A model generated the notes under the pieces. That model was given only the letters and a program-made list of their open reading frames with translations, did no database searches and was not told the origin of the DNA. DNA of 64,000 bases from Pseudomonadota bacterium. GTDB taxonomy: Bacteria > Pseudomonadota > Alphaproteobacteria > Acetobacterales > Acetobacteraceae. This document shows, in pieces, positions 43,069 to 53,577 of the stretch (within the stretch, counting starts at the first letter, position 1; every line of letters begins with the position of its first letter). The position numbers and the translations under genes are program-made. The stretch covers positions 1 to 64,000 of the forward strand of contig JAKAZO010000009.1 of NCBI GenBank assembly GCA_021815825.1, in the 5' to 3' direction.

Positions 43069-45819
43069 GTGAGCGACACGCCTGACGACGCGCCGGCCGG
43101 GCCCGGCGGCCCCTTCCATGACATCGTGCCGGTGACCGTCGAGGAGGAGATGCGCCGCTCCTACCTCGACTACGCCATGTCGGTCATCGTCTCGCGCGCA
43201 CTGCCCGATGCGCGTGACGGGCTGAAGCCGGTGCATCGGCGCATTCTCTTCGCCATGCATGAGGCCGGCTGGACGCCGGACAAGCCGTACCGCAAATCGT
43301 CCCGCGTCGTCGGCGACGTCATGGGCAAATACCATCCGCACGGCGATTCCGCGATCTACGACGCCATGGTGCGCATGGCGCAAAGCTTCTCCATGCGCGT
43401 GCGGCTGATCGACGGCCAGGGCAATTTCGGCTCGGTGGACGGCGATCCGCCGGCGGCGATGCGCTACACCGAGGCGCGGCTGGCGCGTTCGGCGATGCAT
43501 CTGCTCGCCGACATCGATCGCGATACGGTCGATTTCCAGCCCAACTACGACGAATCGGACCACGAGCCGCGGGTGCTGCCGGCGTCGTTCCCGAATCTGC
43601 TCGTCAATGGCGCCTCCGGCATCGCCGTCGGCATGGCGACGAACATACCCACGCATAATCCTGGCGAGATCATCGACGCGACGCTTGCCCTGATCGCCGA
43701 TCCGGACACCTCGCTGGATGCGCTGATGGCGTTCGTGCCCGGCCCGGACTTTCCCACCGGCGGCATCATCCTCGGCCGCGCCGGCATCCGCAGCGCCTTC
43801 GAGACCGGCCGCGGCAGCCTCATCGTGCGCGCGCGCACCGAGATCGAGGAGATCCGTCGCGACCGCCAGGCCATCATCGTCACCGAAATCCCCTACCAGG
43901 TGAACAAGACCACCCTGCTGGAACGCATCGCCGAACTGGTGCGGGCGAAGCAGATCGACGGGATTTCCGACCTGCGCGACGAGAGCGACCGCGACGGCAT
44001 GCGCATCGTCATCGAGCTCAAGCGCGAGGCGACGGCAGAGGTCGTGCTCAACCATCTGTTCCGCTTCACCCAGTTGCAGACGAGCTTCGGCGTCAACATG
44101 CTGGCGCTCGACAATGGCCGGCCGCGGCTGATGGGGCTGCGCGACGCGCTCAGCTGCTTCATCGCTTTCCGCGAGGATGTCATCCTCCGACGCAGCCGCC
44201 ACGATCTCGCACGCGCGCGCGACCGGGCGCATCTGCTGGTCGGGCTCGCCATCGCGGTCGCCAATATCGACGAGGTGATCCGCCTGATCCGCGAAAGCCG
44301 GGACCCTGCTGGCGCGCGCGCGGCGTTGATGGCGCGGACCTGGCCGGCGGCGGACGTGCTCCCGCTGCTGGCGCTGATCGACGATGTCGGCAATGCCGTC
44401 ACCGAAGGCACGGTGCGCCTGACCGAGACGCAGGCACGCGGCATTCTCGAATTGCGCCTGCAGCGCCTGACCGGGCTCGAGCGCGACAAGATCAACCAGG
44501 AGATGGGCGAGGTCGCCAACCAGATCGGCGATCTGCTCGCCATCATCGCCTCGCGCCCGCGCCGGATGGAAGTGATGCGCGCCGAACTCGAAGCCGTGCG
44601 CGCCGAGATCGCAGCGCCGCGGCTGACCGCGATCGAGGAGGCGACGGCCGACCAGGACGAGGAGAGCCTTATCGAGCCCGGCCAGATGGTCGTCACCATC
44701 ACCCGCGACGGTTTCATCAAGCGCACGGCGCTGGAGATTTTCCGTGCGCAGCGCCGCGGCGGGCGGGGACGGTCTGCGGCGGGAACGCGCGGGGACGATA
44801 TCGTCACCCGCAGCTTCAACGCCCACACCCATCAATGGGTGCTGTTCTTTTCGAGCGGTGGCAAAGTCTTCCGCGAGAAGGTCTGGCGTCTGCCGGAGGC
44901 CGGCCCGACCGCGAAAGGCCGCGCGCTCGTCAATCTGCTGCCGGAGCTCGGGGGCGACGCCATCACCGCCGTGCTGCCGCTGCCGCAGGATGAGGGGCTA
45001 TGGGAGCAGCTGCATCTCGTCTTCGCGACCGCGTCGGGCTCGGTGCGGCGCAATCGTCTGTCCGATTTCCGCAACATGCGCGCATCCGGGCTGATTGCGA
45101 TGAAGCTCGATGCTGGCGACCGGCTGATCGGCGTCGCCACCTGTCGCGATGGCGACGACGTGCTCCTCGCCACGCGCCTTGGCCGCTGCCTGCGGTTCAC
45201 GATCACCGACGAGACCCTGCGGGTCTTCGCCGGCCGTGACAGTTCCGGCGTTCGCGGCATCCGCCTCGGCGCCGGCGACGAGGTGATGAGCCTGTCGGTC
45301 CTGCGCCACGCCGAGGCGACGACGGAGGAGCGCGCCGCCTATCTCCGCGTTGCCGCCGCGCGCCGCCGGGCTGGCGGCGAGGAGGAGGCCGTGGCGCCGG
45401 AGGGCGAGGAGTCCGTCGCCGAGGTCACGCTCTCGCCCGAGCGCGTGGCTGAGCTCGAGGCGGCGGAGGAACTGCTTCTCACCGTCACCGATGGCGGCTT
45501 CGGCAAACGCTCCTCGGCCTACGAGTATCGCGTCGCCGGCCGTGGCGGTCAGGGCATCGCCAATATCACGCTCGGGCCGCGCACCGGACAGGCGGTGGTG
45601 GCGACGCTGCCGGTGCGGCCGGGGGACGATGTGATGCTGGTCACCGACGCCGGCCGCCTGATCCGCGTGCCGGCCGATGAGGTGCGCATCACCGGGCGCA
45701 CGGCCATGGGGGTGACCGTGCTGCGCCTGGACGCCGACGAACGCGTCACCAGCGTGTTTCCCGTGCTCGATGGCGAAGCGGGGGGCGAAACCGGGGCGGA
45801 GGAGGACAGCGATGGCTGA
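43069..45819 (+). CDS. gyrA: DNA gyrase subunit A
   Basis: A 916-residue type II topoisomerase subunit that cuts and rejoins DNA during negative supercoiling with GyrB. Catalytic tyrosine Y133 ([10 protein letters not shown]). The quinolone-resistance region [19 protein letters not shown] keeps S94 and D98, the sensitive residues. The GyrA box QRRGGRG at about residue 561 marks it as gyrase rather than ParC. Between C-terminal blades there is an acidic/arginine insert (about 760-800, [17 protein letters not shown]), common in alphaproteobacteria. GTG start after AGGA at 6 bp. Overlaps coaD by 8 bp. Confidence 0.96.
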   Translation: MSDTPDDAPAGPGGPFHDIVPVTVEEEMRRSYLDYAMSVIVSRALPDARDGLKPVHRRILFAMHEAGWTPDKPYRKSSRVVGDVMGKYHPHGDSAIYDAMVRMAQSFSMRVRLIDGQGNFGSVDGDPPAAMRYTEARLARSAMHLLADIDRDTVDFQPNYDESDHEPRVLPASFPNLLVNGASGIAVGMATNIPTHNPGEIIDATLALIADPDTSLDALMAFVPGPDFPTGGIILGRAGIRSAFETGRGSLIVRARTEIEEIRRDRQAIIVTEIPYQVNKTTLLERIAELVRAKQIDGISDLRDESDRDGMRIVIELKREATAEVVLNHLFRFTQLQTSFGVNMLALDNGRPRLMGLRDALSCFIAFREDVILRRSRHDLARARDRAHLLVGLAIAVANIDEVIRLIRESRDPAGARAALMARTWPAADVLPLLALIDDVGNAVTEGTVRLTETQARGILELRLQRLTGLERDKINQEMGEVANQIGDLLAIIASRPRRMEVMRAELEAVRAEIAAPRLTAIEEATADQDEESLIEPGQMVVTITRDGFIKRTALEIFRAQRRGGRGRSAAGTRGDDIVTRSFNAHTHQWVLFFSSGGKVFREKVWRLPEAGPTAKGRALVNLLPELGGDAITAVLPLPQDEGLWEQLHLVFATASGSVRRNRLSDFRNMRASGLIAMKLDAGDRLIGVATCRDGDDVLLATRLGRCLRFTITDETLRVFAGRDSSGVRGIRLGAGDEVMSLSVLRHAEATTEERAAYLRVAAARRRAGGEEEAVAPEGEESVAEVTLSPERVAELEAAEELLLTVTDGGFGKRSSAYEYRVAGRGGQGIANITLGPRTGQAVVATLPVRPGDDVMLVTDAGRLIRVPADEVRITGRTAMGVTVLRLDADERVTSVFPVLDGEAGGETGAEEDSDG

Positions 45820-46327
45820 AACGGGCCACAAGCCGCTGGTCGGGCTCTATCCGGGGACTTTCGACCCGATCACCAACGGACACCTCGACATCATCGCCCG
45901 CGCCGCGCGCATGCTGGACCGGCTGGTGATCGGCGTCGCGATGAATGCCGGCAAGGGGCCGCTGTTTTCGATCGAGGAGCGGGTCGAACTCGTGAGCGAG
46001 GAAGCCGCCCGCATTGCCGCGCATAACGGCATGGTCATCGAGGCGCGCCCCTTCCACGGCCTGCTGATCGGGTTCGCCCGTGAGGTCGGCGCGCGTGTGA
46101 TCGTCCGCGGGCTGCGGGCGGTGTCGGATTTTGACTATGAATTCCAGATGGCTGGGATGAATGCCAGGCTGGACAGCGGCATCGAGACCGTGTTCCTGAT
46201 GGCCAGTGAGCGGCACCAGTTCATCTCCTCGCGCTTCGTCAAGGAGATCGCCCAGCTCGGTGGTGACATATCGAGTTTCGTGCCAGCAGTGACGCTGGCG
46301 CGGACGCTGCAACGCGTTGGTCGCTGA
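45812..46327 (+). CDS. coaD: Phosphopantetheine adenylyltransferase
   Basis: A 171-residue nucleotidyltransferase making dephospho-CoA from 4'-phosphopantetheine and ATP. The family marks are [18 protein letters not shown] (T/HxGH motif), [24 protein letters not shown] and [19 protein letters not shown] 45812 overlaps the last 8 bp of gyrA and follows GGAGGAC, so expression depends on gyrA transcription. Confidence 0.96.
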   Translation: MAETGHKPLVGLYPGTFDPITNGHLDIIARAARMLDRLVIGVAMNAGKGPLFSIEERVELVSEEAARIAAHNGMVIEARPFHGLLIGFAREVGARVIVRGLRAVSDFDYEFQMAGMNARLDSGIETVFLMASERHQFISSRFVKEIAQLGGDISSFVPAVTLARTLQRVGR

Positions 46328-46363
46328 CGCATCGGCGCCAGCGGCGCGATTTGGAGACACGAC

Positions 46364-46954
46364 ATGCGTCGACGGACTTTCCTGGCGGCACTGTCCGCAA
46401 CCCCGGCAATGGGAGCCCTCATGAGCGAGAAGACATCGGCGCAGAACCTGGCGGATCTGCAGCCGCCGCTGGAGCCGCAGAACACGGTCCACATGGACCT
46501 CAGCTACGGCCGGGTGGTGATCCAGCTGCGCCCGGACCTCGCGCCGCTGCATGTGGAGCGGGTCAAGACGCTGTGCGCCGAGGGGTTCTACGACGGCACG
46601 CCGTTCCATCGCGTGATCGAGGGGTTCATGGCCCAGGGCGGGGACCCGACCGGCACCGGCACGGGCGGCAGCAAGCTGCCCAACCTGCCGGCCGAGTTCA
46701 CCAACAAGGCGCATTTCCTGCGCGGCACGGTGGGCGCGGCGCGCACCTCCGAGCCGAACACCGCCAACAGCCAGTTCTTCATCATGTTCGCCCCGGCGCC
46801 CAGCCTGGACAACCAGTACACGATCTGGGGCCGCGTCGTTCAGGGCATGGAATTCGTCGACAAGATCAAGCGCGGCAGCGGGCCGAACGGCCTGGTGAAG
46901 GACCCGGACCGGATCATCCACATGCGGCTCGCCACCGCGGCCAAGCAGGGCTGA
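46364..46954 (+). CDS. Exported cyclophilin-type peptidyl-prolyl isomerase
   Basis: A 196-residue cyclophilin. The N-terminus MRRRTFLAALSATPAMGAL looks like a Tat-type or Sec signal (RRRTFL), followed by the cyclophilin fold from residue 40. Active-site text FYDGTPFHRVIEGFMAQGGD, TGTGTGGSKLPN and NSQFFIMFAPAPSLDNQYTIWGRV is intact. It likely assists folding in the periplasm. A start at an internal ATG (46421) would give a cytoplasmic form. Confidence 0.9.
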   Translation: MRRRTFLAALSATPAMGALMSEKTSAQNLADLQPPLEPQNTVHMDLSYGRVVIQLRPDLAPLHVERVKTLCAEGFYDGTPFHRVIEGFMAQGGDPTGTGTGGSKLPNLPAEFTNKAHFLRGTVGAARTSEPNTANSQFFIMFAPAPSLDNQYTIWGRVVQGMEFVDKIKRGSGPNGLVKDPDRIIHMRLATAAKQG

Positions 46955-47016
46955 CCGGCGGACTTGACCGCGCCGGCGCGGTGGCGTTCAAACCGCTTCC
47001 ATCGCGTTGGTGGCGC

Positions 47017-47092
47017 GAGCCCGTAGCTCAGCCGGTAGAGCACGAGACTTTTAATCTTGGGGTCGAGGGTTCGAGTCCCTCCGGGCTCACCA
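47017..47092 (+). tRNA. tRNA-Lys (UUU)
   Basis: A 76-nt cloverleaf. Acceptor GAGCCCG pairs with CGGGCTC, discriminator A, encoded CCA. D-stem GCTC/GAGC, anticodon stem CGAGA/TCTTG with loop CTTTTAA (anticodon TTT), T-loop GGTTCGAGTCC. Sits between the cyclophilin and hslV genes, 88 bp before hslV. Confidence 0.97.
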
Positions 47093-47179
47093 TTCAGGCC
47101 GGTGCCGGCCGGTCGCTCACGGCGAGGGCGGCGGGTCGACGCTTGCCAGCGGGCGGCCGAGCCGCCATTTAACCGGTCC

Positions 47180-47758
47180 ATGGACGATTTCCGCACTTCC
47201 CCCACAGACCCGGTGGGCTGGCACGGCACCACCATTCTCGCCGTCCGTCGCGGCCCGGAGGTGGCCATGGCGGGCGATGGGCAGGTGAGCCTCGGCCAGA
47301 CCGTGATCAAGGCCAACGCCCGCAAGGTTCGCCGCATCGGTGCCGGCGGCGCGGTGCTGGCGGGGTTCGCCGGCGCGACGGCCGATGCCTTCACGCTGCT
47401 GGAGCGGCTGGAGGCGAAGCTCGAGCGCTTCCCCAACCAGCTCGAGCGCGCGTGCGTCGAACTGGCGCGGGACTGGCGGACGGACCGCTATCTGCGCCGG
47501 CTCGAGGCGATGATGATCGTCGCGGATCGCGATCACAGCTTCACCCTCACCGGCAATGGCGACGTGCTCGAGCCGGAGGACGGCGTGATCGGCATCGGTT
47601 CGGGCGGCAACTACGCGCTCGCCGCCGCGCGCGCGCTGCTCGGCGTGGACGGGCTCTCGGCCGAGGACATCGCGCGCCGCGCCATGCGCATCGCCGCCGA
47701 GATCTGCGTCTACACCAACCATAATGTCATCGTCGAAACCCTGCGTACGGACAGTTGA
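47180..47758 (+). CDS. hslV: ATP-dependent protease HslV (peptidase subunit)
   Basis: A 192-residue proteasome-like threonine peptidase forming two hexameric rings that degrade substrates unfolded by HslU. The catalytic threonine is in [11 protein letters not shown] after a 16-residue pro-type leader, with [13 protein letters not shown] and [14 protein letters not shown] also conserved. ATG 47180 fits; its stop overlaps the hslU start (TGATG). Confidence 0.95.
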   Translation: MDDFRTSPTDPVGWHGTTILAVRRGPEVAMAGDGQVSLGQTVIKANARKVRRIGAGGAVLAGFAGATADAFTLLERLEAKLERFPNQLERACVELARDWRTDRYLRRLEAMMIVADRDHSFTLTGNGDVLEPEDGVIGIGSGGNYALAAARALLGVDGLSAEDIARRAMRIAAEICVYTNHNVIVETLRTDS

Positions 47759-49077
47759 TGGACGTTCCCACCTATTCCCCGCGCGAGATCGTTTCCGAGC
47801 TCGACCGTTTCATCGTCGGCCAGGCTGACGCCAAGCGCGCGGTGGCGATCGCCTTGCGCAACCGCTGGCGCCGCCAGCAGCTCCCCGAGGCGATGCGCGA
47901 GGAGGTGGTGCCGAAGAACATCCTCATGATCGGCCCCACCGGCTGCGGCAAGACCGAGATCGCGCGCCGCCTGGCCAAACTCGCGCAGGCGCCGTTCCTC
48001 AAGGTGGAGGCGACGAAGTTCACCGAGGTCGGCTATGTCGGGCGTGACGTGGAGAGCATCGTGCGCGACCTGGTCGAGGCGAGTGTCACCATGCTGCGTG
48101 ATGCGTCGCGGCGTGAGGTGGCGGCGAAGGCGGAGCTGGCCGCCGAGGAGCGGCTCGTCACCGCGCTCGTCGGCGACGGCGCGAGCGCCGATACACGGGG
48201 AAAATTCCGCCGCATGCTGCGGTCGGGCGAGCTGGAGGGGCGGGAGATCGAGGTCAGCGTGGCCGATACGGGGCCTTCGCCGATCGGCCAGATGGACATT
48301 CCCGGCATGCCGCCGGCGCAGATGATCAATCTCGGCGAGATGATGCGCGGCATGCTCGGCCGCGCGCCGCAGAAGCGGCGGATGACGGTCGCCGCCGCGC
48401 GCATCGCGCTGACGCGCGAGGAGGCGGACAATCTGCTCGACAACGAGCGGCTGGCCAAGGACGCGCTGGCGCACGCGGAAAACAATGGCATCGTCTTCAT
48501 CGACGAAATCGACAAGATCTGCGCGCGCACGAGCGAGAGCGGATTCCGCGGCGGTGATGTCTCCCGCGAGGGCGTGCAGCGCGACCTGCTGCCGCTGATC
48601 GAGGGCACCACCGTGTCGACGAAATACGGGCCGGTGAAGACGGACCACGTGCTGTTCATCGCCTCGGGCGCCTTCCATCTCGCCAAACCCGCCGATCTGC
48701 TGCCCGAGTTGCAGGGGCGGCTGCCGATCCGCGTCGAGCTGGCGCCGCTCTCGCGCGCCGATCTGCGCCGGATCCTCACCGAGCCCGAGCATTCGCTGCT
48801 CAAGCAGTACGTGGCGCTGATGGCGACCGAGGGCGTGCGGCTGGAGTTCGCCGAGGATGCGGTCGGCGCGCTCGCCGAGCTTGCCGCTGACATCAACGAG
48901 CGGATCGAGAACATCGGCGCCCGACGCCTGCACACGGTGCTGGAGAAGCTGCTCGAGGAGATCAGTTTCACCGCCTCCGACCGTGGCGGCGAGACCGTGA
49001 CGGTCGATGCAGCCTATGTCCGCGATCGCGTCGCCCCGCTCGCCGCGCGGGGCGATCTCAGCCGGTTCATTCTTTGA
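47758..49077 (+). CDS. hslU: ATP-dependent protease ATPase subunit HslU
   Basis: A 439-residue AAA+ unfoldase. Walker [17 protein letters not shown], Walker [11 protein letters not shown], sensor 2 [16 protein letters not shown], and the HslU-specific I domain (about 110-245). The pore motif GYVG is present ([11 protein letters not shown]). It unfolds proteins and feeds them to HslV. A TTG 3 bp earlier could also start it, but ATG 47758 is the normal N-terminus ([12 protein letters not shown]). Overlaps the sufE-like gene by 4 bp. Confidence 0.96.
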   Translation: MDVPTYSPREIVSELDRFIVGQADAKRAVAIALRNRWRRQQLPEAMREEVVPKNILMIGPTGCGKTEIARRLAKLAQAPFLKVEATKFTEVGYVGRDVESIVRDLVEASVTMLRDASRREVAAKAELAAEERLVTALVGDGASADTRGKFRRMLRSGELEGREIEVSVADTGPSPIGQMDIPGMPPAQMINLGEMMRGMLGRAPQKRRMTVAAARIALTREEADNLLDNERLAKDALAHAENNGIVFIDEIDKICARTSESGFRGGDVSREGVQRDLLPLIEGTTVSTKYGPVKTDHVLFIASGAFHLAKPADLLPELQGRLPIRVELAPLSRADLRRILTEPEHSLLKQYVALMATEGVRLEFAEDAVGALAELAADINERIENIGARRLHTVLEKLLEEISFTASDRGGETVTVDAAYVRDRVAPLAARGDLSRFIL

Positions 49078-49556
49078 CCACGGCCGTGGCGGATCCGTTC
49101 TATCGGCCGGAGGAGACGACGGCGGCCGAGGCCATCGCCGCCATCGGCGAGGAGCTCGCCGTGTTCGACGACTGGATGGAGCGATACCAGTACATCATCG
49201 AACTCGGCCGCAAGCTGCCCGCTTTTCCTGCCGACTGGATGGACGAGGCGCATCGCGTCATCGGCTGCCAGAGCAAGGTGTGGCTGGCGTCGGAATGGCG
49301 CGCCGGTGCGCTGTGGCTGGCCGGCGCCTCGGACGCCGCCATCGTCTCGGGGTTGGTGGCCCTGATGCTGCGCGTCTATTCCGGCCGCCCGCCGGAGGAG
49401 ATCGCCGCCACCGACCCCAAGTTCCTGCGTGATCTCGGCCTGATCGCGGCGCTCTCCACCAATCGCGGCAATGGCGTCGCGGCCATGGCGCGGACGATCC
49501 GCGAGCGTGCGGCGATGCACGTGCGATTGGCGCAGGCGGCCACGCCGCAGCCGTGA
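49074..49556 (+). CDS. sufE: SufE-family cysteine desulfuration protein
   Basis: A 160-residue SufE, which accepts persulfide sulfur from a cysteine desulfurase for Fe-S cluster assembly. The sulfur-accepting cysteine is in [14 protein letters not shown], and [19 protein letters not shown] is the family N-terminus. Start is TTG 49074 (overlapping hslU) or GTG 49086. No suf genes are adjacent, as is common. Its last codons lie in a 54-bp tandem duplication. Confidence 0.88.
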   Translation: MTTAVADPFYRPEETTAAEAIAAIGEELAVFDDWMERYQYIIELGRKLPAFPADWMDEAHRVIGCQSKVWLASEWRAGALWLAGASDAAIVSGLVALMLRVYSGRPPEEIAATDPKFLRDLGLIAALSTNRGNGVAAMARTIRERAAMHVRLAQAATPQP

Positions 49557-49642
49557 ATCGCACGGTGAGAAGCGTCGCGATCGGCGCAGGCGGCCACGCC
49601 GGAGCCGTGAATCGCACGGTGAGAAGCGTCGCGATCGGCGCC
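49523..49642. repeat. 54-bp tandem duplication over the sufE stop codon
   Basis: Copies at 49523-49576 and 49577-49630 differ at two positions, and a third partial copy follows. 54 bp is a multiple of three. The first copy contains the sufE stop; the second lies outside, just before the 3' end of the converging GGDEF-EAL gene. Confidence 0.92.
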
Positions 49643-49652
49643 TGACGGACCT

Positions 49653-52406
49653 TTAGCCCGGGGTCCGCTGATTCGCGGTGATGGCGTCGAGCAGGGCAGC
49701 GCGGAACGCCTCGCCGGCCGCGTTCCAGGGCGTGCCATCCTGGCTCCAGCGGCGCAGCGCGGCAAAGAACCGGGCATGGGCCTGGCCGGCAGGCGTCGCG
49801 CAGAGGCCCGCGGCGGCCAGGAACTGCCCGGTCGGGCTGGCCTGCTCGTCGTGCAGGTCGAGCGAGACCATCGTGTGGCTCGGCAGCAAGGTGAGCACGT
49901 GCTGCAGGTCGAGATGGGCGGCAAAGACGCCGAGCAGCGAGCGCGGCTGGCGCACCACGGGCGGTGGCGTGAAGCCGGCAAGCCAGGTCAGCAGCGCATC
50001 GGCGGGCATCGGCCGCGCGACCGCATAGCCCTGCACCTGTTCGACGCCGAGCACGGCGAGTGCGTCCAGAATATCGTCCGTTTCGGCGCCCTCGACGACG
50101 AGCCCGGTGCCCAGACCGCGGGCGAGCGCCTGCAGCGTCATCACGAACAGGAGGTCGTCCGGGCGGCGATGCACCTCGCGCACGAAGGCCTGGTCGAGCT
50201 TGATCGTATCCACCGGCAGCGCCTTCAGCCGTAGCAGCGACGAGTAGGCGCTGCCCACATCGTCGAGGGCGATGCGCACGCCGACGGCGCGGATATCGTC
50301 GATCCGCTCGAGGGCATGATCGAGCGACAGAAATTCGCCGCTCTCCAGCACTTCGAGCGTGATCCGGCCCGGCTCGACGCTGCTCGCGCCCAGCACGTCA
50401 TCGAGGCAAGTGCGGCAGTCGGCGTTCAGCACGGCTTCGGGGTCGACATTGACCGAGAGACCGAGACGGTGGCCCGCCCGGTCCCAGAGGGCGAGGTCCT
50501 CGAGACCGCGCTCGAGAACCTGCTGCGTCAGCTTGCGGCGTTCCGGCGCCGAGAGATGGGGCAGGAACTCGCCCGGCGAGACCAGCCGGCTGCCCTTGGC
50601 GAGGCGTGCGAGCGCTTCGACGCCGACGACGACACCGCGTTGCAGGTCGATGATCGGCTGATAGTGCACGCGCACCTGGCCGCGCGCGAGCAGGCCGCGC
50701 AGCAGCACGGTCTCGACGCCTTTCTCCTGCGACGGGCGGTAGAGCTCCCAGAATCGTTCGCGGTTGCGCTTGTTCTCTTTCGCGGCATAGAGCGCCGCGT
50801 CGGCGTGGCGCAGCAGGAGATCGGATTCGACATTGTCGAGCGGGAACATCGTCACGCCAAGGCTGCCGCCGACATTGACGCTGGTGCCGTTCGGCAGGGC
50901 GACGGGCGCGGTGATGGCCGCATGGATGCGCTCGGCGGCCGACTCGAGGTCGGCCATCTGCGCCAGACCCTCGAGCACGATGGCGAACTCGTCACCGCCG
51001 AGCCGGGCGACGAAGTCGGTGCCGCGGAGCGCATGGCGCAGGCGGGCCGCGATCTCGCGCAGCAGATGGTCGCCGGCGGCGTGACCGAAGCGGTCGTTGA
51101 CCGGCTTGAAATCGTCCAGATCGAGCATGCCCACGGCAAGCAGCCGCTCCTGCCGGCGCGCGCGCGACATCGCCTGCGGCAGATGCTCGGACAGGGCTAG
51201 TCGGTTCGGCAGTTCGGTGAGCGTGTCATGGCGCGCGGTCCAGCTCAGCGCGGTGCGCTCCTGGTTGAGCGTCTCCTTCAGATCCCGCTCATCGAGGGCG
51301 CGGCCGATCATTTCGCCGACCCGGGCGAGCAGATGGAGCATCTCCTGGTCGAAAACATCGGTCTGGGCCGATACCGCGGCCAGAACCCCCCAGCGTTCGC
51401 CGCCGCGGCGGATCGGCACCGTCGCGGCGGCGCGCCACTGATGGCGTTCCATGTCGGCGGACAATTCGCTCACCGCCGGATCCGCGAGCCTGTCATTGTC
51501 GAACTGCGTGCGTCCGCTCGCCCAGGCGCGGCCCAGCAGCGAGCGTGGCTCGTCGGCATCGAGCTGCGAATAGAACCGGCGGATCAGCGAGACGCCCCGG
51601 CCGGCGCCCGTGTAATAGCTGCACCGGCCCTCCGCGTCGGGGCGGCCGATCCAGGTGGCCACGAACAGGCCGCCGGTCACCAGGCGGCGGCAGGTGCCGC
51701 GCAGCACCTCGACCTCGGTTTGCGCCTTGAGCAGCAGCTGCGCCTCGCCGAACAGGGCCGCATAGAGGCGCTGGATATGTTCGATCCGCGCCAGCCGCCG
51801 GCGCTCGGCGTCCGCGGTCTCGACCCGCTCCAGCGCCATGCCGAGCATGGTGGAGATATGCTCGAGGAAGCTGTGGATCGGCTCCCGCGAGAAGAAATTG
51901 GGCACCACGCTGCGCAGATCCACGATCCGGTGCATGCCCGCGCGCCCGCGCAAGGGCACCGCGACACTGCTGCGCCAGGGATGGCGCAAAGCGACGTTAC
52001 GCCAGGGCTCGGCGATTGGATCGCTGGACCAGTCATCGATGCCGGTGATGGTGCCGGTGCGCCAGGCCCGGCCGGCGGGGCCCTGAGCGAGCGGGCCGGA
52101 ATCGATGCGCACCACGACCGCGTTCGCGTAGTCCTCGGCACCGGAACCGTTCGCCGCCTCGTGGCGAAGCCGCCCGGTTCCATCCGGACGCCAGAGCCAG
52201 ACCGCGCTGACACCCGGGATCGTGCCGAGAATCTGCACCGCGGCACGTCCCAGCGCCGTCAGCGAATGGACGTCGAGCAGGGTCTTGTCGAGTTCGAGCA
52301 GGATGCGGGTGATGTCCGCGGCGGTGGGAATTGCCGCCGCCATGCCCGCGCGGCTCACCTCGGCCGCGGCGGCGCCCTGACCCGTGAGAAGCGCAGGCTG
52401 CCCCAT
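49653..52406 (-). CDS. GAF-GAF-GGDEF-EAL cyclic-di-GMP signalling protein
   Basis: A 917-residue cytoplasmic sensor. Two GAF-like domains (about 20-165 and 200-360) precede a diguanylate cyclase domain with intact GGDEF at about residue 470 (ARLGGDEFAIVLE) and an EAL phosphodiesterase domain from about 575 (VHYQPIIDL, VEALAR, LEVLESGEF, ALDDVGSAYSSL, IKLDQAFV, VVEGAE). Catalytic residues of both look intact, so it may be bifunctional or gated by its GAF ligands. About 105 further residues follow the EAL domain. Start ATG 52406 follows AAGGGGG; a further upstream in-frame start exists. Divergent from trpG. Confidence 0.9.
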   Translation of the reverse strand: MGQPALLTGQGAAAAEVSRAGMAAAIPTAADITRILLELDKTLLDVHSLTALGRAAVQILGTIPGVSAVWLWRPDGTGRLRHEAANGSGAEDYANAVVVRIDSGPLAQGPAGRAWRTGTITGIDDWSSDPIAEPWRNVALRHPWRSSVAVPLRGRAGMHRIVDLRSVVPNFFSREPIHSFLEHISTMLGMALERVETADAERRRLARIEHIQRLYAALFGEAQLLLKAQTEVEVLRGTCRRLVTGGLFVATWIGRPDAEGRCSYYTGAGRGVSLIRRFYSQLDADEPRSLLGRAWASGRTQFDNDRLADPAVSELSADMERHQWRAAATVPIRRGGERWGVLAAVSAQTDVFDQEMLHLLARVGEMIGRALDERDLKETLNQERTALSWTARHDTLTELPNRLALSEHLPQAMSRARRQERLLAVGMLDLDDFKPVNDRFGHAAGDHLLREIAARLRHALRGTDFVARLGGDEFAIVLEGLAQMADLESAAERIHAAITAPVALPNGTSVNVGGSLGVTMFPLDNVESDLLLRHADAALYAAKENKRNRERFWELYRPSQEKGVETVLLRGLLARGQVRVHYQPIIDLQRGVVVGVEALARLAKGSRLVSPGEFLPHLSAPERRKLTQQVLERGLEDLALWDRAGHRLGLSVNVDPEAVLNADCRTCLDDVLGASSVEPGRITLEVLESGEFLSLDHALERIDDIRAVGVRIALDDVGSAYSSLLRLKALPVDTIKLDQAFVREVHRRPDDLLFVMTLQALARGLGTGLVVEGAETDDILDALAVLGVEQVQGYAVARPMPADALLTWLAGFTPPPVVRQPRSLLGVFAAHLDLQHVLTLLPSHTMVSLDLHDEQASPTGQFLAAAGLCATPAGQAHARFFAALRRWSQDGTPWNAAGEAFRAALLDAITANQRTPG

Positions 52407-52868
52407 CGTGCCCCCTTGATCCGGACGGCCAATCCAAGGTCCACCGGTCATCAAATTCCGTCCGCGGCCGGTCGGGCCGTGTCTCCCTCGGCCCTATCCT
52501 GGCGCGCGAGACATGAAGGCGCGATTAAGGCCCTCGGAGTGGGGATCATTCCCGTCCTCGCAGCGACGTTGCGCTCAGCGCGGCGGCGCCGGCAACGACG
52601 GCGCTGTGACATATTGCAACAGCGCGGCGCAAGCCATTCGGAAGGCGTTGGCGAACGTGGCAGCCGGCGTGGCCGCAACGTGGCAGCCGGGCGTGGCCGC
52701 CCGGGCGGCACGGGGCTGCCGCGTGGGGCGCCGCGTGGGGCGGCCGTGGGGGGGGCGGCGCGGTGGCGTTGACCGCACCCGCTCCCTTCCGCAGAGTGCG
52801 CCGCGCGCGCCGCTGCCGGCACGGCAGCGATGGAGCCAGAGGCCGGTGCGTGGCGGCGGAGAACGGCG
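52407..52868. other. Intergenic region of 462 bp before trpG
   Basis: Divergent control region between the GGDEF-EAL gene and trpG. It holds a 23/24-bp direct repeat (52654-52700, AACGTGGCAGCCGG type), a 14-bp perfect palindrome GCCGCCCGGGCGGC (52696-52709) and GC-rich low-complexity sequence. An open frame 52513-52872 with ATGA overlap to trpG exists but is Arg/Gly-rich and not convincing. I see no Trp-codon leader with antiterminator pairing. Confidence 0.6.
52654..52709. repeat. Direct repeat and palindrome upstream of trpG
   Basis: Two direct copies of a 23/24-bp unit differing by one G (52654-52676, 52677-52700), ending in the self-complementary GCCGCCCGGGCGGC (52696-52709). Confidence 0.75.
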
Positions 52869-53465
52869 ATGATCCTGCTGATCGACAACTACGACAGCTT
52901 CACGTTCAACCTCGTGCATTTCCTCGGCGAGCTGGGGGCGCAGTGTGACGTGCGCCGCAACGACACGCTCGACGTCGCCGCCGCGATGGCGCTGGCGCCG
53001 GAGGCGATCGTGCTCTCGCCTGGCCCATGCACGCCGAGCGAGGCCGGTATCTGCCTCGACCTGATCGAGGCCGCGGCCGGGCGCGTGCCGGTGCTCGGCG
53101 TCTGCCTCGGCCATCAGGCGATCGGCCAGGCCTTCGGCGGCGAGGTCGTGCGCGCGCCGGTGCCGGTGCATGGCAAGACCAGCCCGATCTTCCACCATGG
53201 CAGCGACATCTTCGCCGGCCTGCCCAGCCCGTTCCGCGCCACCCGCTACCACAGCCTGATCGTCGCCCGCGAAAGCGTGCCGGACGCGCTGGTGCCGACC
53301 GCCTTCACCGAGGACGGGCTCGTGATGGGGCTGAGGCATCGCCACTGGCCGATCTTTGGCGTCCAGTTCCACCCCGAAAGCATCGCCAGCGAACACGGCC
53401 ACGCGCTGCTCGGCAATTTCCTGGCCCTGGCGCGCGGCTCCAACACGCCAGCGCGTGCGGCCTGA
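52869..53465 (+). CDS. trpG: Anthranilate synthase component II (glutamine amidotransferase)
   Basis: A 198-residue class I glutamine amidotransferase giving ammonia to TrpE to make anthranilate. Triad: C79 in [13 protein letters not shown]168 and E170 in [23 protein letters not shown] forms the oxyanion/glutamine loop. trpE is not in the window. PabA function (folate) is also possible for such proteins. trpD begins 8 bp after its stop. Confidence 0.95.
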   Translation: MILLIDNYDSFTFNLVHFLGELGAQCDVRRNDTLDVAAAMALAPEAIVLSPGPCTPSEAGICLDLIEAAAGRVPVLGVCLGHQAIGQAFGGEVVRAPVPVHGKTSPIFHHGSDIFAGLPSPFRATRYHSLIVARESVPDALVPTAFTEDGLVMGLRHRHWPIFGVQFHPESIASEHGHALLGNFLALARGSNTPARAA

Positions 53466-53472
53466 ACCCACC

Positions 53473-53577
53473 GTGGCGACCCCCACCGTGGCGACCCCGC
53501 CAGTGCCGACCCCGCCAGTGCCGACCCCGCCAGTGCCGACCCCGACAGTGCCGACCCCGACAGTGCCGACCTCTGGC
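53473..53577 (+). repeat. 15-bp in-frame tandem repeat at the trpD 5' end
   Basis: Seven units of GTGCCGACCCCGCCA type (variants GTGGCGACCCCGCCA, GTGCCGACCCCGACA). Period is five codons and every unit opens with GTG. Located 8 bp after the trpG stop. Confidence 0.95.

Noticed and set aside
47710-48933. 407-codon minus-strand frame opposite hslU
   Set aside because: Shadow of hslU, whose AAA+ motifs are complete.
52513-52872. 119-codon ORF ending by ATGA overlap at trpG
   Set aside because: Arg/Gly low-complexity, built partly from repeats, no ribosome binding site or motif; considered as a trp leader but it has no clustered Trp codons or antiterminator pairing.
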